Notes under the pieces: generated by a model
Seen by the model: the letters and a program-made list of their open reading frames with translations, nothing else
What the model was told of the DNA's origin: nothing
Databases searched by the model: none
Origin: Phymatolithon calcareum
Lineage: Eukaryota; Rhodophyta; Florideophyceae; Hapalidiales
Assembly (NCBI GenBank): GCA_977006965.1
Contig: OZ345371.1
Location: 1,364,001 to 1,428,000 of the forward strand
DNA: 64,000 nt
Reading direction: 5' to 3'
In this document: positions 12,215 through 21,112 of the stretch, piece by piece
Position numbering within the stretch: the stretch's first letter is position 1
Layout of the letters: each line of letters opens with the position of its first letter
Position numbers and translations under genes: made by a program

Positions 12215-13249
12215 ATGGCAATTAGCGTGGCCGTGAGCGGTGTGACGGGCTTCATCGGCGGTCACATCGCGCGAGACCTGCTTCGCAAGGGCTATGTTGT
12301 ACACGGGACGGTCCGAAAGAGCACACCGCATCGTCTAGCGCATCTCACAAGCGAGCCGACCGCCGCTGACAATCTCAAGATCTTCGAGGCGGATTTGAAC
12401 GTCCCGGGCTCCTTCAACGATGTCCTCAAGGACTGCAAATACGCAATGCACGTTGCATCGCCGTACATCCTCAATGTAAACGACCCTCAGAAAGAGCTTG
12501 TCGACCCTGCCGTGAACGGCACCCTCAGCTTCCTACGCAGCTGCAAGTCGGCGGGCGTTGAAAAGGTAGTGCTCACCTCTTCCATGGCTGCGGTAACCGA
12601 CGAGGGTCGTGCTGGCTATACCTTCACCGAGGAGGACTTCAACACTAAGAGCTCCCTCACGCGACTCCCCTACTACTACAGCAAACTCTTGGCGGAACGG
12701 GCGGCATGGGATTTCATAGAAAAGGAGGCACCCGACATGAAGCTTGTCGTCATCAACCCCATAATTGTCATTGGGCCAAGTCTCACCGACTCGAAGACTG
12801 AGTCGGTGGAAATGCTTTTAAATATCATCGATGGGCAGTTTTTTGGCATTCTCGATATTATGTGGACGTTTGTGGACGTTCGAGATGTGAGCAAATGTCA
12901 CATACTTGCCATGGAATCCGATGTCGCGGAAGGGCGTTACATTTGTGCGGCGACAGAGGAACCACTTTCTTTGAGCGATGTCGCCGAAATTATGCGCGGC
13001 AAGGGATATGATCCGCCGATGAGGGATCTTACCTGTCCTTGGATTACAAAGTTGGTCAAGACCACGAGTTACATGCTTCCGACCGGACAGACTGGTCATT
13101 ACATGCGGAATCATCTTGGCGTTCCTCTTGTTGCGTCGAATGCGAAGATTGTTAAGGACCTCGGCGTAACTTTCATGGACCCCAAGACTGTCATCCAAGA
13201 GACACTCGATGATTTGGTCAAGTGGGGCCATCTCCCCGCGCCGACGTAA
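12215..13249 (+). CDS. NAD(P)-dependent reductase/epimerase, dihydroflavonol-4-reductase-like (extended SDR)
   Basis: With the ATG at 12215 the protein has 344 residues and begins directly with the Rossmann fold: the dinucleotide motif GVTGFIGG sits at residues 9-16. An in-frame ATG at 12122 would add 31 residues with a hydrophobic stretch. I prefer 12215 because family members start just before the glycine motif. The catalytic Ser lies in LTSSMAAV and the Tyr-Lys pair in YYYSKLLAE, as in extended short-chain dehydrogenases. The best family fit is the dihydroflavonol reductase/cinnamoyl-CoA reductase/methylglyoxal reductase group, which reduces a carbonyl with NADPH. The true substrate cannot be read from sequence. 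No introns or breaks are seen, and length matches the family (about 330-350). Confidence 0.9.
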   Translation: MAISVAVSGVTGFIGGHIARDLLRKGYVVHGTVRKSTPHRLAHLTSEPTAADNLKIFEADLNVPGSFNDVLKDCKYAMHVASPYILNVNDPQKELVDPAVNGTLSFLRSCKSAGVEKVVLTSSMAAVTDEGRAGYTFTEEDFNTKSSLTRLPYYYSKLLAERAAWDFIEKEAPDMKLVVINPIIVIGPSLTDSKTESVEMLLNIIDGQFFGILDIMWTFVDVRDVSKCHILAMESDVAEGRYICAATEEPLSLSDVAEIMRGKGYDPPMRDLTCPWITKLVKTTSYMLPTGQTGHYMRNHLGVPLVASNAKIVKDLGVTFMDPKTVIQETLDDLVKWGHLPAPT

Positions 13250-13499
13250 GTTCTGAAGCCAATGCACTGTGTTGCGCTTTGTCGGAAGCGGGGCTTGCCT
13301 CCCTCCGTTCCTGCGTTGACATTTTGTCTAGACCTGTCCTTTGCGTAGGAAAATTAACTCGCGGTACTATCGGCTGGCTGGAGATTCCAGTACATTGATA
13401 TTCTGATGGAGAACCGTGCCGCTTCTTCAACTTGCCCCTGCAGAGCTTGGACCCCCAGCTCACCCTGTTTTTCGTCGCGAACGGACTAACAGGGGTGCA

Positions 13500-13879
13500 G
13501 AAGAATATTGAACTTTTGAATACAACCCCCTCAGACGTCTATTGGGGGAATTGCAAGTACTGTTCGCGAAGTCCTCAACGACGGCGCACGTAGACTTAAA
13601 TTTAGAGTAATTGTCTGCTGTACGTAGCAATCGGCATTGATAATGGCATCACTGTATCCACGAAGTGGATGTACGCTGAATTATTTTTATGTAGTTCTTG
13701 AAACACTAGCTTCCACGTCCAACATGCATCCACTACAGTCTCCTTCATTTGCTACGTACAGCAGACAGTTACTCTAAATTTAAGTCTACGTGCGCCGTCG
13801 TTGAGGACTTCGCGAACAGTACTTGCAATTCCCCCAATAGACGTCTGAGGGGGTTGTATTCAGAAGTTCAATATTCTTC
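13500..13879. mobile_element. 380-bp foldback/MITE with ~132-bp terminal inverted repeats
   Basis: Positions 13500-13631 and the reverse complement of 13748-13879 match over about 132 bp with very few differences. They start with GAAGAATATTGAACTT, include CCCCCTCAGACGTCTATTGG, and end with CTGCTGTACGTAGCAA. The 116-bp spacer is unrelated. The element lies 250 bp downstream of the reductase stop codon. It carries no gene and I could not identify a target-site duplication. Confidence 0.75.
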
Positions 13880-15779
13880 GAATTTTTCTCTCTGTCAGGG
13901 CTCCTCCGAGACTTTTGCAGTTCACATTCGGTGTCTCGGTTCGTCATCATGGATCCCAATGTGCGATTGAGAGGAGCAAGCTCATTCACAGCACGCATGC
14001 CTAAGATTACCCTCACTTCTTTGAAACTGTAGCTCTAGTGATTCTCTTCGCTGAAACACCAACATTCTTTGGGACATGTGCCAGGTCGTCTTCTTTGATA
14101 TTCCTCTTCGGGCTCTAGGTGCTCCATCTGCTTCAAGGGCGTGTCCTCTCCTCATCTGTGGGCATATGCGCCAGCAATGCACGGGGAACTCTCGCTTACT
14201 AAGGTGATGTTTGTCTCGGGGAAGTGGGCGAGCTCGGAAACGGTCAGTCACGGACGAGAAGAACATTAATTGCGTGACCAACAACAGGAATTGCAAATTC
14301 ATGGATGTTGGGGAAAAGCGAACGAGCGACAATTCACTGTGTGATGGCTCCGAAACGCATGTACTTGCCTGTAAAGCGCTCTTGCCTCAAAGCTCGCTAG
14401 AAAAGTTACAAAATAAACTTCTGCCCTGTTTGTCCTCATCCGGAGGCAAGCGGAAAACAAGATCATCTCGCCTCACCAATTCCAGCGACGATCATTCTCG
14501 CGAAATCCCCTTTGAATCGCTACAAACTTAACCGTGGAGGCCGGATTCCGTTAGACGGACAAATCTCGACTCATTCGACACAACTACTGTCGCTTACTAG
14601 TATCACGTTCAACACGCAGTTTTGGAAAAATTCGTGATAGCTTAGTCATGACCCCACTCCGCCACTGCCACCGTTTTTGTGATTTCACAAGCTCTGTGTG
14701 AACCGCTCAAAAAATTGACAGGAATCCACAGAACAGTCATTTTGTACCTCAGAGACTTACCCTACAATGATTATCTCAATGAGAGGCATTGCTGGACATG
14801 ATTGACTGCAGACAGACTGTCTCCCATGTTCAACTTTTCGCGGCACAAGTTAAGCTCATGTAGGACTCTTTCTACATCGGCGATCTCCAGCTTGGCCATT
14901 CTTCTTGCATTGACATGTATTTAACGAAGTTTGAGCTTGGACGGCAACGGAAGGTGATGCATGGGCGGAGGATGTTTATGGACCGGAACTCAAGGTGGAC
15001 AAGTATGCATAGACGAAGGTCTGGACTACGGCGACTGCTTCGAAAGCGTGAACAGATTGTTAATACCGCCCAAGACGACGTGAACACCGACCACTACCTC
15101 TAAGTGACAGAGATAAAAAATAGAGACGGTACATCCGATCTCGACCCTGCCTCAGTTTGCAGACCAAGTAGTGGGTTTGTATACTTGTTTCAAACCAGCA
15201 GATTGGCGCAGACAACAATTCAACTTCCCACTCCGCAATTAGCGATAGTGTGCTCAATTTTTAGTTTTTTCTGTAGCAACGACATGCAAGCATTAATATA
15301 CATTTCTATCACCTGTGGCTGGTTTACTGGGCCTTGTCAAGGTGCTAAATTTTTGGATGAAGAACGACGAGAGATACTGTGAAGCAATGTCACCACATGA
15401 ACTTATCGCCAAAAATGTGGATTTGGATCACAGCGTAAGTTCAAGTAAAAACGCTTTGCCGGAAGTGCATACGTTCCATTTTTTCAATCGTGCGCATAGT
15501 GCCACAAATTATATCCCAACTCCTCTGTTTAATTTACCGGGAGCTATTGTGTCTACGGACTGTCCTCATCGTCATTATCTTGCGATTATGAAACTCATTT
15601 ATAAAAGTTCAACCGCATAAGCATAATGAACAATAGCACGACCGGTAAATATCACCAGAAGATTAGTCCTATCTTTTTGATGGTCTGTTGAGCATGTCAT
15701 TCCTGATATTCATATATCAGCCCAACTAATATCTTAAGAACCACCCTCATCACGAAACTCAACAAGCAATCTATTCCGA
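13880..15779. other. Intergenic stretch without a supportable gene
   Basis: Short ORFs on both strands (for example 14211-14531 and 13982-14332) overlap each other and have no recognisable domains. Nothing else stands out except AT-rich sequence at 15640-15779 directly before the RING gene, which probably includes its promoter. Confidence 0.5.
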
Positions 15780-16523
15780 ATGGCAGATTGTGCAGCACTT
15801 AACACAGCGCTGCTTGGATATCACAATGGGGAGCTCTCTTCGTATAGCCAACGCTTCGATATGATAGCTACCGCGATTCTCGCACTACTCTCTATCGCAA
15901 CAGTTGTAGTCTTTGGAGTCCGGACAAGGCGTCTACGCACGATACAGAACACTGAAATATTTTGGAAAAGGACAGCGCTCAGACTTGCAGTAGTCGCCTA
16001 CCTCTTCGTCTTCGCCGTCATTGCCCCAACGAAATATCTGGCTCGAAAAGCAAAGGAATATGTATTCTCAGATCTCATCGTTGGTAAGACACGATGTAGA
16101 GAAGACATTTTCTTCAACGTATGCTTCGCCCCTTGTAAGATGGTGGAATCAGTAGAGGCTGAACTCGATGCATTCATTACTCCTATGTTTTCTCATCTGA
16201 ATTTTATCTACGTGGTCTCGGTTGTTTATGCGGCAGTCGCCTGTTGGAAGTTGCGACAGATGAGAAATGATGTTCATCCAGACAGAACAGTTATTTCTGC
16301 ATCTGAAATGAATTCCTTGCTCAAAGTTCTTATCACAGACCCAGAAGAAGCTCGTCCGGATCTCTCTGCTGATTGCCCTATCTGTCTCGAACTTCTCGGG
16401 GGCGCGCAAGTTTGCGAAATATCGTGTTCTCATCGATTTCATAAGAGTTGCATACAGACTTGGATTCGAACACCCCGAGAGCCCTCTTGTCCGTTATGCA
16501 AAGCAGTTCTTGTACCGATTTAG
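15780..16523 (+). CDS. Membrane-anchored RING-H2 zinc-finger protein (probable E3 ubiquitin ligase), 247 aa
   Basis: The ORF opens at an ATG at 15780 and ends with TAG. Three hydrophobic segments (about residues 27-47, 66-83 and 137-156) suggest an integral membrane protein of the endomembrane system. The C terminus is a complete RING-H2 finger: C199, C202, C216, H218, H221, C224, C237 and C240. Spacing follows the C3H2C3 consensus, with the usual Trp (W228) before the final CPLC pair. RING-H2 proteins recruit E2 enzymes to ubiquitinate partners, so ligase activity is inferred from the family. Substrates are unknown. The gene is intronless and stands alone. Confidence 0.85.
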   Translation: MADCAALNTALLGYHNGELSSYSQRFDMIATAILALLSIATVVVFGVRTRRLRTIQNTEIFWKRTALRLAVVAYLFVFAVIAPTKYLARKAKEYVFSDLIVGKTRCREDIFFNVCFAPCKMVESVEAELDAFITPMFSHLNFIYVVSVVYAAVACWKLRQMRNDVHPDRTVISASEMNSLLKVLITDPEEARPDLSADCPICLELLGGAQVCEISCSHRFHKSCIQTWIRTPREPSCPLCKAVLVPI

Positions 16524-17527
16524 TAAACTTATTTCATTCCCCTAGTTCTTCCCAAAAACTCATTTCGTAAAATTGAGATTTCTGGGCACCGCATATATGC
16601 ATTGTTCTACTACATATTTCAGTTATCGAATCATCTGTTAGATGGTAAGAGTAACGATTTAAATATTTTAACGAGTAGTTTCCGATGTTGCAATTGCATT
16701 CATGCGAATCATGTGCCCGCAGGTGTGTACATGATGCCCTGCTTGTGCTGCAGGGAGGGCAATGCTTTGATGTTTCCGGTATGAGTGCTCAAGAGTTCAT
16801 GGTCAGACGAACTGAAGGATCAATCGGAAAAACGGCACAGTAGTGACTGCTCCGCGGTTGAGTGATTCCAAATGTTACCGGTTTTAGCCGAAGCATTGGT
16901 AAATGACGCATAAAAATTTTATAGCAGACAACGGACCCGTAGAAATAAGTAGGACCTCGCCCGGATGTAGTGGAGTCCTAGCCTGCGAGAGAAAAAGCCG
17001 TTGTGCTTTCTACCTCATAAACGTTTCTCTGTCAAAATACCGAACAAGGAAACAGGCCAATTGCAAGCCGGAGAAAATCGATGAGGGAACAAGACCAGTG
17101 CTCGCCGTATGCAGCCGTCTTGTTAGCACTTTGCTAGATGTGCAGGAGGTGATAAGACATGCGCTGGGTTACAAGGAACAGCTCTGGACCCGGAATTACA
17201 GTGTCAAACGAATCCCAGAAGCGCTCTTCAGTGACAAGCCGACACGAACGCAGAAGTTGACCTCGCAATGGTTGAAACAGCCTGCAGGCAACTTACGCCA
17301 TCGAGTCGCTGCAATGATTGCAGTGCAATCCGCAGACCGTAGAAATGCAATATCCAAAACAGGGGGATGCGGGAAATATCGAAACTCCAATATTTCGAAG
17401 AACATGGACCACGTTCAGGGAATTAACGAATCAGCGTAAACAACGAAAACATGTGACTAATAGCGTAGCAGAGCTTTTCTTTTCAAATTGATGCTATATA
17501 TGATACACAATATTGTATTTTGCAATT
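16524..17527. other. Intergenic stretch with one doubtful ORF
   Basis: A 178-codon plus-strand ORF at 16903-17439 has no recognisable domain, signal or membrane segment. Its composition is not clearly coding, so I leave it uncalled. Nothing else could be supported here. Confidence 0.4.
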
Positions 17528-17536
17528 GCTTTTCCC

Positions 17537-17888
17537 AGGGGAGTGTTATGGGGGAGTAACACGAACCCCTTATCATACCGATTTTTTGGATTTGCGTCTA
17601 TAGTGTGTGTTTGATATAATTTTGCAGGGATTAATTGCTTCATAAAAAGGAGAATGAAAGCTGAAAATATGGCCCTCGTTCCCGGAACATTGGGAGTTGC
17701 CAATGTAGCGGTCGCTCTCGTTGCAGTATTCGATTTTGTGGTGAAAAACAATAGAAATATTCTGTAAACAAGAGTTATTATTGATACAGCCTGAACTCAT
17801 AATTTTTGCCGGCACATCAATGTCATGCTTTTGCAGACAAGTTTTGAAACAAAAAAAATCAGTGTTACTCCCCCCATAACATTCCCCT
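17537..17888. mobile_element. 352-bp non-autonomous TIR element with perfect 9-bp target duplication (Mutator-like size)
   Basis: The termini are AGGGGAGTGTTATGGGGG on the left and the reverse complement of AGGGGAATGTTATGGGGGG on the right. The inverted repeats match over about 26 bp with one mismatch and one indel. The element is flanked by identical 9-bp repeats GCTTTTCCC at 17528-17536 and 17889-17897. A 9-bp duplication is typical of Mutator-like elements, so that assignment is likely but rests on duplication size alone. The interior has no transposase ORF. Confidence 0.8.
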
Positions 17889-17946
17889 GCTTTTCCCAAA
17901 TCTATATCGGTGCAGTGAGGGCTTGTTTCATTTTGTGATTACGTGC

Positions 17947-18453
17947 GTTACGGAACGAAACGGCTACTCGGGAAATTTGTCAAGCGAAACTTTCGCGTCG
18001 ACAAAACAGGCCATCGAAAGTTTCGCTTTCTTGTTTTTGTCGAGGCGAAAGTTTGTAAACGAAGCGTTGCAATGCCATCGTTCTTAGCGAACCTTTGCTC
18101 TTTGATGTTGGAACTATCAAGTTTTGGCAAAAAAAGGGTAGAAAGTGCTCCGCGTCCTGGCGAAAGTTGCAAGCGAAAGTCGAAAGTTTCGCAAAAAACG
18201 CGAAAGTTTTGATTTCTCAGAGCAAGTTTCGCATGGAAAATGAGAGGCATTTTCAGATTTTTTCACATGGATCGCCAGATCTCATTGAGTACTACAAAGT
18301 TTCGCTAAATAATTGAGTGTTGCTCAAGTCTTGAGCAGAATATAGCCAATGAAAGTCAGGCGCTCGGCGAAAGTTTCGATTCTGGCAAATTCGTGACACG
18401 TGTTCTTGGCGAAACTTTCGCGAACTTTCGCTTGGCAAATCCGGATCCGTAAC
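17947..18453. repeat. ~507-bp element packed with GCGAAAGTTTCGC-type motifs
   Basis: About ten copies or half-copies of the self-complementary motif GCGAAAGTTTCGC (or GCGAAACTTTCGC) occur between 17980 and 18435. The block is bounded by GTTACGGA at 17947 and its reverse complement at 18446-18453. Further inverted similarity lies just inside (TTTGTCAAGCGAAA and TTTGCCAAGCGAAA). The two overlapping ORFs inside are by-products of this repeat. The structure suggests a non-autonomous DNA element with subterminal binding sites. It ends about 340 bp before trpD. Confidence 0.6.
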
Positions 18454-18790
18454 TTTTCGTATCATACCATGGTTTTGTACATGAGTACGTTGTTCACGTC
18501 CCAGCAATAACATTCCATACGTATGGTCCAGTAGTTCACGCTCTCGGCATAGATATTCATGATCCGCAAAATCTATCTGCTTATTGCGCAGGTCGATAAA
18601 AATTATCAGCTCCCTCAAAAAGTAGTAAAAGCAAAATTACCTCAATTTTCGATATTTCCCGCATCCCCAATTGGTTGCCGGTCTGGTGACTGGCTATGAT
18701 AGCAGTATTTGATGTTCTGCTTGAGATCGGAATGCAATCCCATCATCGCCAACGTTCGAGATTGAACCACACCCACGATACCACCAAGTC

Positions 18791-19954
18791 ATGACGGCCT
18801 TCTGCGCCCCTCTGCCCGTTCTTCATCACCGACGGCTGCATCGATGTGCTAAATCGCGTCCTCCGACCTCCAGCCTTCCCACGCCCGCGGCACAATCACC
18901 CGTGTCATCGGCGTCAAAACCAACGTCCCGTCCACTGCTGCCCTATCTCAAGCAGTTGCAGCACGGCGACGATCTCGGCGCAGATGCCGGAACCGCCGTC
19001 TCCGTCCTCGTCGACGGTCTGAAGTCTGGGGACGTAAGCGAAGCCGAAGCGGGTGCATTTCTCGTTCTACAACCGCCCTCTCGTGTCTCAAGTGATGCGC
19101 TCTCCTCCATTGCCGCCATGCTGCGCTCGCGCATGCTTCGCGCAAATCTTTCCCATCCGCTCCTGGACATCGTAGGCACTGGTGGCGACGGAATGAACAC
19201 GGTCAACATTTCCACTTGCGCCGCGATCGTCGCGGCCGGCGCCGGTTGTCGCATCGCTAAATCCGGGAATCGGTCAGCATCGTCCAAGTCGGGTTCCGCG
19301 GACGTTCTGGAAGCGCTCGGCGTGACGCTTGGTGTCGGCGACGAGTTTATTAATCGCTGTTTGGACGAGGCGGGCATCGGATTTCTCTTCGCTCCACGAC
19401 ATCACCCCGCCCTCGCAGCTGTCGCAGATGTTCGAAGAAAAATTGGTTTGAAATCTGTCTTCAATATTATCGGCCCTCTCGTGCATCCCGTCCCTGCGCG
19501 CCGCGTCGTGCTTGGCGTGTACGAACCCGCGCTCATACCGACCGTGGCAAGTGCGCTGGCGGCGCTCGAGGTTGAGCGTGCAATGGTTGTGCATTGCGCC
19601 GGCCTGGACGAGTTCTGCCCGGTTGGTGACGCGCAGGTCATGCATGTGCGTGACGGCAGAGTTGTCGGTGACGTCGAGACCGTCGATACACGCGTGGCAG
19701 GCATTCAGCGATGTACCTTGGAGGATCTCGTCGGTGGTGACGCTGAGTATAACGCGAATGCGATTCGGGAAGTTCTTGACGGGAAGCAGAGTCGTGTTGC
19801 GGATGCTGTTTTGCTTAACGCTGGTGCGGGGTGCGTTGTGTACGGATTGGCAGAGACGCTGGAAGAGGGCGTCATGCGGGCACGACGGGCGATAGAGAGC
19901 GGGATGGCGAAAGACGCATTGCGCAAGTGGGTCGAGGCGTCGAAAACGAATTAG
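18791..19954 (+). CDS. trpD: Anthranilate phosphoribosyltransferase, plastid-targeted
   Basis: The enzyme joins anthranilate and PRPP in the second step of tryptophan synthesis. The ATG at 18791 gives 387 residues, about 45 more than bacterial TrpD. The extra N terminus is rich in Ser, Pro and Arg and lacks acidic residues, like a plastid transit peptide. The family blocks follow in order: an N-terminal helical domain, the PRPP-binding loop GTGGDGMNTVNIST (residues about 127-140), NRSASSKSGSADVLEALG, FNIIGPL and LNAGAG. Some positions deviate: the family KHGN motif reads KSGN (K157-N160), GPLTNP reads GPLVHP, and the VHGxDGLDE region reads VHCAGLDE. These positions lie near the anthranilate site in known structures, so activity or specificity may be altered. 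No intron is visible. Confidence 0.9.
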   Translation: MTAFCAPLPVLHHRRLHRCAKSRPPTSSLPTPAAQSPVSSASKPTSRPLLPYLKQLQHGDDLGADAGTAVSVLVDGLKSGDVSEAEAGAFLVLQPPSRVSSDALSSIAAMLRSRMLRANLSHPLLDIVGTGGDGMNTVNISTCAAIVAAGAGCRIAKSGNRSASSKSGSADVLEALGVTLGVGDEFINRCLDEAGIGFLFAPRHHPALAAVADVRRKIGLKSVFNIIGPLVHPVPARRVVLGVYEPALIPTVASALAALEVERAMVVHCAGLDEFCPVGDAQVMHVRDGRVVGDVETVDTRVAGIQRCTLEDLVGGDAEYNANAIREVLDGKQSRVADAVLLNAGAGCVVYGLAETLEEGVMRARRAIESGMAKDALRKWVEASKTN

Positions 19955-20190
19955 CACTAGGGTGATAGTGAAATGGCGGTGCAGTAGACTGGCGTGAGTG
20001 ACGGTTTTGTCCCGAAAATTCTCGTTCAATGTTGAAAGGATGATCTGTATTGTGTAGGCGGAAGTGCACAATGATTACAGAATATGGAAATGGATGGATG
20101 GATGGATTTCTGTTTTATTGAAGCTCCCTTAGTCAATTATCATTGCACCTGAGAGACTTTTCGTTGCGCTACAATCCTTCGCTTACGTTT
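19955..20190. other. Short spacer between two convergent genes
   Basis: It holds a (TGGA)4 microsatellite at 20091-20107 followed by TTCTGTTTTATTGAAG. Both genes should terminate and be polyadenylated here. No specific poly(A) signal could be assigned. Confidence 0.5.
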
Positions 20191-20688
20191 TCATTTTGAT
20201 TTCGGACATTTTCTTTGGACGGTATCAACTGCCATTTCCAGCGTCTCTTTTTGAATATCGGAAAGTCGTTGCTTGGGCATTAAGTTTGAGATAACTGTGA
20301 GAGCTTCATCGAGTTCAGAATCTTCGTTTCTTGATTGTTCTTGCCAAGGATATGGGAAGCGGTGAAATAACCAGTGCGTGCAAAGAAGCCTGTGCTTCGC
20401 TTTTTTGAGGGTGAGGAATGGTGGTAGTTCGTTCTTGATGGGCTGAGGAGGGCGCCGGCCCTCCCGTCCTGTGGCTTTCGAAGGGAGACATGCTTCCCAT
20501 TCTTCTTTTGCGTTCTTCAGCGTTCTTGCGTTTACGCTTGTCGTAGCGTCTAGGGTGCGTGCAAATTCCTCCGTAGAGGTACAGAGAAGAGCTTTAGAAT
20601 ATGGAAATGAAAGTATGTGCAGGCAAAGAAATTTTGGGCTGCGGCCCAAACGCAGAATATTCCACGGAACATTCCGCGTCTGGCACAA
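20191..20688 (-). CDS. Hypothetical protein, probable terminal exon (up to 165 codons)
   Basis: This minus-strand frame is open from 20688 to a stop at 20191-20193, but it has no ATG near its 5' end. The likely gene structure is therefore an upstream exon joined at an AG acceptor within 20590-20690. The C-terminal 110 residues look coding: charged, with aromatic residues (TLKKAKHRLLCTHWLF) and a helical Glu/Gln/Lys-rich end. There is no recognised domain. It is convergent with trpD. The exon boundary and therefore the exact extent are uncertain. Confidence 0.4.
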   Translation of the reverse strand: MCQTRNVPWNILRLGRSPKFLCLHILSFPYSKALLCTSTEEFARTLDATTSVNARTLKNAKEEWEACLPSKATGREGRRPPQPIKNELPPFLTLKKAKHRLLCTHWLFHRFPYPWQEQSRNEDSELDEALTVISNLMPKQRLSDIQKETLEMAVDTVQRKCPKSK

Positions 20689-21112
20689 ATTTAATTACCC
20701 TTCTTGGCCCACAGTGACAGAAGTCCTTACCGCACTTAGGTGTGGTAGTGCTTCTTTGCTGCAGGAGCCACTTCGCCTAGTTTGCAGACTTCGTTAATTA
20801 GTTTTATCATTCTGACTTACGTGCCGATTCCCCAGGAGGAAGATACGTCCTTCGTAAACGACGAATGAGACTGTAACTATCTATGGGTATATCCTAAGTG
20901 AGAAATAGGTTTAGGAGCATGGATTTAAGTTTCTTCGTTTATAGGCTTCGTTCTCGTCTTTTTCTCATAAAGACAGACCTTAAGCGAACTTGAGTTACAA
21001 GTTAGTATAATCACCTAAGCATTGGGCTCTTCGCTCTATCCATCACCCTTGTTTCGCTAACACCTATCCCCAGAATGACAGGAACTCTCAGTTAGTACAC
21101 TGAAAAAATAAC

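Noticed and set aside
16903-17439. 178-codon plus-strand ORF
   Set aside because: No domain, signal or clear coding bias; left uncalled.
17943-18250. Overlapping ORFs on both strands
   Set aside because: They are produced by the repeated GCGAAAGTTTCGC motifs; the peptide is a repeat of that motif.
19274-20071. 265-codon minus-strand ORF across the 3' half of trpD
   Set aside because: It is antisense to a clearly coding gene with conserved motifs and reads as a complement of its codons.
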